DNA of 8,569 nucleotides from Egicoccus sp035462025. GTDB taxonomy: Bacteria; Actinomycetota; Nitriliruptoria; Nitriliruptorales; Nitriliruptoraceae. How positions within the stretch are numbered: the first letter of the stretch is position 1; each line of letters opens with the position of its first letter. Shown piece by piece: positions 5,106 through 8,569 of this stretch. The stretch spans positions 1-8,569 of the forward strand of contig DATHUR010000065.1 of the NCBI GenBank assembly GCA_035462025.1, in the 5' to 3' direction. The notes below the pieces were generated by a model that was given only the letters and a program-made list of their open reading frames with translations, did no database searches and was not told where the DNA came from. The translations under genes were made by a program, and so were the position numbers.

Positions 5106-5294
5106 ATGCACCCGCGTCTGCTGTCCGATCTGGCCGACCTCGAGCGCGCCGCCGCACAACGCGCCGCGGCGCAGCGACCTGTCCGGCGCCGCCGGCGCCA
5201 CGCCGTCGACGACCGCCCGCGTCGTCAGCGGGCCCGGGACGCGAAGCCGTCCACGGTGTCCACCGCGCCCGCCGACACCCGTCCCGCCCGATGA
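5106..5294 (+). CDS. Small basic hypothetical protein, translationally coupled to the MFS exporter
   Basis: 62 aa, ATG at 5106 with GAGGAG 7 bases upstream, by far the best ribosome binding site of this operon. The sequence starts MHPRLLSDLADLERAAAQRAAAQRP, an amphipathic Ala/Arg helix, followed by a run RRRRR and a Pro/Arg/Ala-rich end; no cysteine, no membrane segment. It resembles from memory short actinobacterial proteins with an MHPxLLxxLA start and basic tail, of unknown function, often beside regulators or transporters. Its TGA overlaps the MFS start codon (ATGA at 5291-5294), so the MFS gene, which has no Shine-Dalgarno site of its own, would depend on its translation. It may be a real small protein or mainly a leader for coupling; the strong RBS and exact overlap argue that it is translated. 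Confidence 0.6.
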   Translation: MHPRLLSDLADLERAAAQRAAAQRPVRRRRRHAVDDRPRRQRARDAKPSTVSTAPADTRPAR

Positions 5295-6565
5295 CCGCCA
5301 CGGCGACCGCGCCGCCGGGCGTGGGCGTTCGCGGCGACTTCGGCCGTCTGTGGCTCGGTGCCGGCGCGTCGAACCTCGCCGACGGCCTGCTGTTCGCCGG
5401 ACTGCCGGTGCTGGCGCTGCAGGTGACGGACTCGCCGGCGCTGATCGCCGGTGTCGCGGTCGCGATCCAGTTGCCCATGGCCCTGACGGCGCTGCCCTCG
5501 GGGGTGTTGGCGGATCGCTACGACCGTCGTCGGCTGCTCGTCGCCGGCAACCTGCTGCGGGTGGTCGGTCTGCTCGCGGCGGCCGTTGCCGTTGCCGTCG
5601 GCGAACTGCACCTGGCCATCGTCTACGCGGTCGCCGCCCTCGTCGGCGCCAGCGAGATCGTGGTCGACACCACCGCGCAGACCGCGGTCCCCTCGCTCGT
5701 CGCCCGCGACGACCTCGGCCGGGCGCACGCGCGCCTCGGCGGTACCCAGGTCGTCATGAACGACGCCGTCGGCGCGCCGATCGGTAGCTTCCTCGCCGGC
5801 GTGGGTGCGGCGATCTTCCTCGCCACCCCGCTGCTGCTGTTCGCGCTCGCGGCCGCCTTCGTCCTGCGGCTGCGCCTGCCGAGTCGGGCGCGAACCGAAC
5901 GGTCGCAACCGCTGACGGCCGGCCTGCGCTCCGACCTCGCCATCGGGGTGCGCTACCTCGCCGGCAACCCCCTGCTCCGACGGCTGGCCGTCACCGCGTG
6001 CGTGTTCAACTTCGGCAACATGGCCTTCGTCGCCGTCCTGCCCGTGTACGTCACCGGCCCACTCGGCCTCCCCGCGGCCGCCTACGGGCTGTTCCTGACG
6101 GGCGCGGCCGCCGGCGGCGTGCTCGGCTCCCTCGTCGCCGACCGGGTCCTGCGCCGCCTCGGACTCGCCCGCGTCCTGCGCGTCGCGAGCGTGCTGATCG
6201 CCCTGTTGTTCGCGACGATCGGCCTCGTGCCCCGCCTGGCGGTCGCCGTCCTCGCGATCGTGCTGGCAGGCGCGCTCGGCATGATCTGGAACGTGGGCAG
6301 CCGCGTACTGCGGCAGACCATCGTCCCCGACGACGTGCTCGGCCGCGTCACGGCCACGGTCGCGTTCGTGGCCCTGATCGCGGCGCCGGTCGGGGGCATG
6401 CTGGGTGGCCTGGTCGCCGAGCATCACGGCGTGCGGTGGCCGGCGGCCGTGTCCGTGGCGGCCATCGCCGTGGTGTACGCGTTGCTGCGCGCCGTCACCG
6501 CCGACGCCATCGACGCCGCGACCGCGGACGCGGCCGCGACGCACGGGCCGGCCGTCGCCGACTGA
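5291..6565 (+). CDS. MFS transporter, MFS_3/EntS-like drug-efflux type
   Basis: 424 aa, ATG at 5291 overlapping the preceding stop. The sequence has about 12 hydrophobic segments. Motif A of the major facilitator superfamily appears in loop 2-3 as GVLADRYDRRRLL (71-83), and NDAVGAPIGSFLAG (157-170) resembles the TM5 region of exporters. The second half has SLVADRVLRRLG (280-291) as the degenerate repeat of motif A in loop 8-9, and GRVTATVAFVALIAAPVGGMLGG (351-373), characteristic of the MFS_3 family (enterobactin exporter EntS-like, multidrug efflux). It should act as a proton antiporter in the cytoplasmic membrane, exporting a small organic molecule, substrate unknown. No Shine-Dalgarno; it relies on coupling to the 62-aa gene. 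Control by the divergent HTH regulator is probable. Converges on the Lrp gene with a 6-bp gap; a weak stem (CCGGCC 6575-6580 / GGCCGG 6591-6596) follows inside the Lrp gene. Confidence 0.93.
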   Translation: MTATATAPPGVGVRGDFGRLWLGAGASNLADGLLFAGLPVLALQVTDSPALIAGVAVAIQLPMALTALPSGVLADRYDRRRLLVAGNLLRVVGLLAAAVAVAVGELHLAIVYAVAALVGASEIVVDTTAQTAVPSLVARDDLGRAHARLGGTQVVMNDAVGAPIGSFLAGVGAAIFLATPLLLFALAAAFVLRLRLPSRARTERSQPLTAGLRSDLAIGVRYLAGNPLLRRLAVTACVFNFGNMAFVAVLPVYVTGPLGLPAAAYGLFLTGAAAGGVLGSLVADRVLRRLGLARVLRVASVLIALLFATIGLVPRLAVAVLAIVLAGALGMIWNVGSRVLRQTIVPDDVLGRVTATVAFVALIAAPVGGMLGGLVAEHHGVRWPAAVSVAAIAVVYALLRAVTADAIDAATADAAATHGPAVAD

Positions 6566-6571
6566 CGCGCC

Positions 6572-7036
6572 CTACCGGCCACTCGGCGGCGGCCGGACCT
6601 GGCGTTCCAGCAGCCGCGACAGCACGAGCACCGATCGCGTCCGGACCACGAACGGTTCGCTGCGGATCTCCTCGAGCGTCGCTTCGAGGTGGGTGGTGTC
6701 GCGGGCGCGGAGATGGACCAGGGCGTCGGGATCACCCGTGATCGTGTAGGCGCCCACGACCTCGGGGTGGCGCGACAGCGCCGTGCCGATACGGGTGGCC
6801 GGAGTGCGCCCCTCGCAGAACAACTCGACGAACGCCTCGGTGTCCCAGCCGAGCGCGCTCGGGTCGATGACCGCGGCGAACCGCTCGATGACCCCGGCGT
6901 CGAGCAGGCGGTCGACGCGACGTTTCACGGCGGGGGCGGACAGGCCGATGTCGTCGCCGATCTCGCGGTAGCTCGCCCGGGCATCCGCGGACAACCACGC
7001 AACGATCCGCTGGTCGAGCTCATCCAGACGCAACAT
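6572..7036 (-). CDS. Lrp/AsnC-family transcriptional regulator
   Basis: 154 aa, ATG at 7036 with GGGAG 7 bases upstream. The N-terminal HTH (residues 3-60) has the family pattern LDELDQRIVAWLSADARASYREIGDDIGLSAPAVKRRVDRLLDAGVIERFAAVIDP-type layout: a D-Q-I-L opening, the recognition helix SAPAVKRRVDRL (33-44) and the hinge after VIDPSALGWD. Residues 64-140 are the RAM ligand and oligomerisation domain, with GAYTITGDPDALVHLRARD (95-113) as the segment that binds amino-acid effectors. It is divergent from the DDAH-like/rocD operon, so it is likely its regulator, sensing arginine, ornithine or a related amino acid; in related bacteria BkdR/PutR/ArgR-like Lrp members do the same for catabolic genes. 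The effector is not determinable from sequence. Confidence 0.9.
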   Translation of the reverse strand: MLRLDELDQRIVAWLSADARASYREIGDDIGLSAPAVKRRVDRLLDAGVIERFAAVIDPSALGWDTEAFVELFCEGRTPATRIGTALSRHPEVVGAYTITGDPDALVHLRARDTTHLEATLEEIRSEPFVVRTRSVLVLSRLLERQVRPPPSGR

Positions 7037-7082
7037 CTCGTCACTCCCGTGCAACGTCGGCGGCTGTTGGTGAGGGCCCGTG

Positions 7083-7101
7083 GATCGTACGGTGCACGAT
7101 C
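7083..7101. promoter_or_regulatory. 19-bp imperfect palindrome in the lrp/DDAH-like divergent region
   Basis: GATCGT (7083-7088) and ACGATC (7096-7101) are perfect 6-bp arms around ACGGTGC; one inner pair further matches (C7090/G7094). Size and symmetry match the usual Lrp/AsnC sites (15-19 bp). It is in the 90-bp region between the two divergent genes, 25 bp before the GTG of the enzyme gene. It is the best operator candidate there; no convincing -10/-35 pair is visible. Confidence 0.45.
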
Positions 7102-7115
7102 GGCTCCGTGTCGCC

Positions 7116-7122
7116 GAGGAGG
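7116..7122 (+). promoter_or_regulatory. Shine-Dalgarno site of the DDAH-like gene
   Basis: GAGGAGG is 4 bases before GTG at 7127. The spacing is on the short side but this decides the GTG start over downstream Met26 (7202). Confidence 0.7.
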
Positions 7123-7126
7123 TGTC

Positions 7127-7993
7127 GTGACCCGTCCCGCCGTCGTCGCCCGACCCGCGCCCGTGCAGATCGAGCGGGTGGCGACCCGCCGCCGCTACCT
7201 GATGACGCCACCGACCCACTTCGCGGTCAGCTACGCGATCAACGTGTGGATGGACCCGAGCCGGCCGGTCGACCGCGCCCGGGCGCAGCGGCAGTGGGAC
7301 GACCTCGTCGCCGTCTACGAGAGCCTCGGACACCAGGTGGAGCGCGCGGTCCCGGCGCCCGGGCTGCCCGACATGGTCTTCGCCGCCAACGGCGCCGTGG
7401 TGGTCGGCGGCATCGCCGTCGGGGCACGCTTCGCCACGCCGCAACGTGCCCCCGAGGCCGCCCACTATCGCGAGGCACTGTTCGCCGCCGGGATCGACGT
7501 CGTCCATCGACCGACCCACGTCAACGAGGGCGAGGGCGACTACGTCGTCGTCGGCGACACCATCCTCGCCGGCACCGGCTACCGCACCGACCCGCGGGCC
7601 CACGCCGAACTCGCGCGCCTGACCGGACACGAGGTGGTGTCGTTGCGCCTGGTCGACCCGCGCTTCTACCACCTCGACGTCGCCGTGTTCGCGCTCGACG
7701 ACCACAACGTGGCCTACTACCCGGGCGCGTTCGACGCGAACGGGCGAGCGGAACTGACACGCCGCTACCCGAATGCGATCCTCGCGGATGAACGCGACGC
7801 GCTGGTCCTCGGACTCAACGCGGTCAGCGACGGCCGCCACGTCGTCGTCCCGCACGAGGCCGCCCATCTCATCGCGCAGGTCACCGACGCCGGCTACCTG
7901 CCCATCCCGATCGACCTGTCCGAACTGCGAAAGAGCGGCGGCGGCCCGAAGTGCTGCACGCTCGAGTTACGCCCCGCGCCGGGAACGGAGTGA
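7127..7993 (+). CDS. Amidinotransferase-fold guanidino hydrolase, dimethylargininase (DDAH) or arginine dihydrolase
   Basis: 288 aa from GTG at 7127. It has the beta/alpha-propeller family motifs of arginine-modifying enzymes: PDMVFAANGAVVVGG (81-95), EGEGDYVVVGD (134-144), catalytic His182 in RFYHLDVAVFALD (179-191) and nucleophile Cys276 in GGGPKCCTLEL (271-281). Members attack the guanidinium carbon with Cys to form a covalent intermediate. Routine annotation would be DDAH (dimethylarginine to citrulline + dimethylamine). Yet the place usually occupied by Asp in VFxxD of deiminases and DDAH reads Asn88 (VFAAN); cyanobacterial arginine dihydrolases (ArgZ/AgrE) are reported to rely on such an Asn and convert arginine to ornithine, CO2 and two NH3. 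The next gene, rocD, overlaps nearly (2 bp gap, GGAG RBS within the stop region) and uses ornithine, which agrees with a dihydrolase. The family is sure; the reaction is undecided. Confidence 0.85.
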   Translation: MTRPAVVARPAPVQIERVATRRRYLMTPPTHFAVSYAINVWMDPSRPVDRARAQRQWDDLVAVYESLGHQVERAVPAPGLPDMVFAANGAVVVGGIAVGARFATPQRAPEAAHYREALFAAGIDVVHRPTHVNEGEGDYVVVGDTILAGTGYRTDPRAHAELARLTGHEVVSLRLVDPRFYHLDVAVFALDDHNVAYYPGAFDANGRAELTRRYPNAILADERDALVLGLNAVSDGRHVVVPHEAAHLIAQVTDAGYLPIPIDLSELRKSGGGPKCCTLELRPAPGTE

Positions 7994-7995
7994 GC

Positions 7996-8569
7996 ATGAG
8001 CACCCTGAGCGACCTGCACGACCTCGAGGCGCACGCCGCCCACAACTACCACCCGCTGCCGGTCGTGATCGCACACGCCGAGGGTGCGTGGGTCACCGAC
8101 GTCGACGGACGCCGCTACCTCGATGCCCTGGCGGGCTACTCCGCCCTCAACTTCGGACACCGCCACCCCACGTTGATCGCCGCCGCCGTCGAGCAACTCG
8201 GCCGTGTCACCCTCACCAGCCGCGCCTTCCACCACGACCAGTTCGCGCCGTTCTGCGCCGACCTGTCGCGCCTGACCGGCATGGATGCCGTCCTGCCGAT
8301 GAACACCGGCGCCGAGGCGGTCGAGACCGCCATCAAGCTCGCCCGTCGCTGGGGCTACCGGGTCAAGGGCGTGCCGCAGGACCGCGCCACCATCATCGTG
8401 GCCGAGGACAACTTCCACGGCCGCACCACGACCATCGTCGGCTTCTCGACCGACCCCGACGCCCGGGCCGACTTCGGGCCGTTCACGCCCGGGTTCCGCC
8501 ACGTGCCGTTCGGTGACCTGCCCGCGCTCGAGGCCGCGATCGACGACACGACCGTCGCCGTCCTGCTCG
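7996..8569 (+). CDS. rocD: Ornithine aminotransferase (3' truncated by window)
   Basis: The first 191 residues of a class-III PLP aminotransferase, ATG at 7996 with GGAG 5 bases upstream, 2 bp after the DDAH-like stop. The start HAAHNYHPLPVVIAHAEGAWVTDVDGRRYLD is that of ornithine-oxo-acid transaminase (ornithine + 2-oxoglutarate to glutamate-5-semialdehyde + glutamate), with LAGYSALNFGHRHP (45-58), LTSRAFHHDQF (73-83), MNTGAEAVETAIKLAR (102-117) holding the phosphate-binding loop, and FHGRT (140-144). Most expected N-terminal residues are intact; the PLP lysine lies beyond the window. Cotranscribed with the DDAH-like gene and likely controlled by the divergent Lrp-family protein. Other omega-aminotransferases (4-aminobutyrate, acetylornithine) are less likely because the SRAFHHDQF and NYHPLPVV signatures are those of OAT. 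Confidence 0.93.
   Translation, partial: MSTLSDLHDLEAHAAHNYHPLPVVIAHAEGAWVTDVDGRRYLDALAGYSALNFGHRHPTLIAAAVEQLGRVTLTSRAFHHDQFAPFCADLSRLTGMDAVLPMNTGAEAVETAIKLARRWGYRVKGVPQDRATIIVAEDNFHGRTTTIVGFSTDPDARADFGPFTPGFRHVPFGDLPALEAAIDDTTVAVLL

Noticed and set aside
4971..5201. N-terminal extension of the HTH regulator back to 5201
   Set aside because: It would cover the promoter island and operators and adds no domain; GTG at 4970 has a ribosome binding site.
4949..5290. N-terminal extension of the MFS frame back to 4949
   Set aside because: It would run through the promoter and operator region and the 62-aa gene; the coupled ATG at 5291 gives the normal MFS N-terminus.
5225..6544. A 439-codon - strand frame opposite the MFS gene
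   Set aside because: Composition is extreme (Gly, Arg, Asp, Gln, His) and shows no membrane or domain pattern, while the + strand has a full MFS protein with motif A.
6575..6596. Stem CCGGCC/GGCCGG as a terminator after the MFS gene
   Set aside because: Only 6 bp with a 10-base loop, without a T-run, and within the end of the Lrp coding region; such stems are frequent by chance at this GC content.
1..8569. Mobile elements, tRNA/rRNA genes, CRISPR arrays or defence systems
   Set aside because: No transposase-, integrase- or nuclease-like product, no spaced direct repeats of CRISPR type, and no tRNA cloverleaf signature was seen; nearly all of the window is accounted for by housekeeping and metabolic genes.

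Overview
The window is strongly GC-rich bacterial chromosome with dense coding, third positions dominated by G/C and frequent GTG starts (5 of the 10 genes whose start lies inside the window: MBL-rhodanese, tusA, dsrE-like, the HTH regulator, and the amidinotransferase-fold enzyme). Gene content (DnaB tail, a TusA/DsrE sulfur-relay cluster, a DDAH-like gene followed by rocD, small Arg/Ala-rich 'MHPxLL' leader gene before an MFS exporter) fits a high-GC actinomycete; I cannot name the genus. There are no RNA genes, transposons, CRISPR arrays or phage genes.

Layout. (1) 1-216: 3' end of dnaB on the + strand, closed by a GC-rich hairpin. (2) 255-3742: five genes, all on the - strand, reading from right to left: DsrE-family protein, TusA, a metallo-beta-lactamase-fold/double-rhodanese protein, a flavodoxin-like reductase and an OsmC-family thiol peroxidase. 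The first three are a sulfane-sulfur (persulfide) handling operon; the last two follow after an 82-bp gap holding a perfect 10-bp inverted repeat and are probably a separate, related transcription unit. (3) 3743-3914: divergent control region, then a + strand ArsR-family regulator (3915-4316) that probably controls the sulfur operon. Its stop codon abuts the stop of the next, convergent gene. (4) 4317-6565: a divergent regulator/exporter pair: a - strand ArsR-like winged-helix regulator, an AT-rich promoter island with an ordered set of TTTGCAAA half-sites, and on the + strand a 62-aa gene overlapping (ATGA) an MFS exporter. (5) 6572-8569: a - strand Lrp/AsnC regulator divergent from a + strand operon of a DDAH/arginine-dihydrolase-like enzyme and ornithine aminotransferase RocD (cut by the window end), i.e. 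an arginine or methylarginine catabolic module.

How they work together (inference). The sulfur block would pass persulfide sulfur among DsrE, TusA and rhodanese cysteines, with the ArsR protein as likely sensor. The HTH/MFS pair looks like an autoregulated efflux module. The Lrp-controlled pair would break arginine-type substrates down to glutamate semialdehyde; because RocD needs ornithine, and because the hydrolase carries Asn where deiminases usually carry Asp, the enzyme may be an arginine dihydrolase rather than the dimethylargininase a routine annotation would give.

Points most worth a second look: the arginine dihydrolase possibility, the TTTGCAAA operator array shared by two divergent promoters, and the persulfide-type MBL protein that lacks one expected iron ligand and one rhodanese cysteine.
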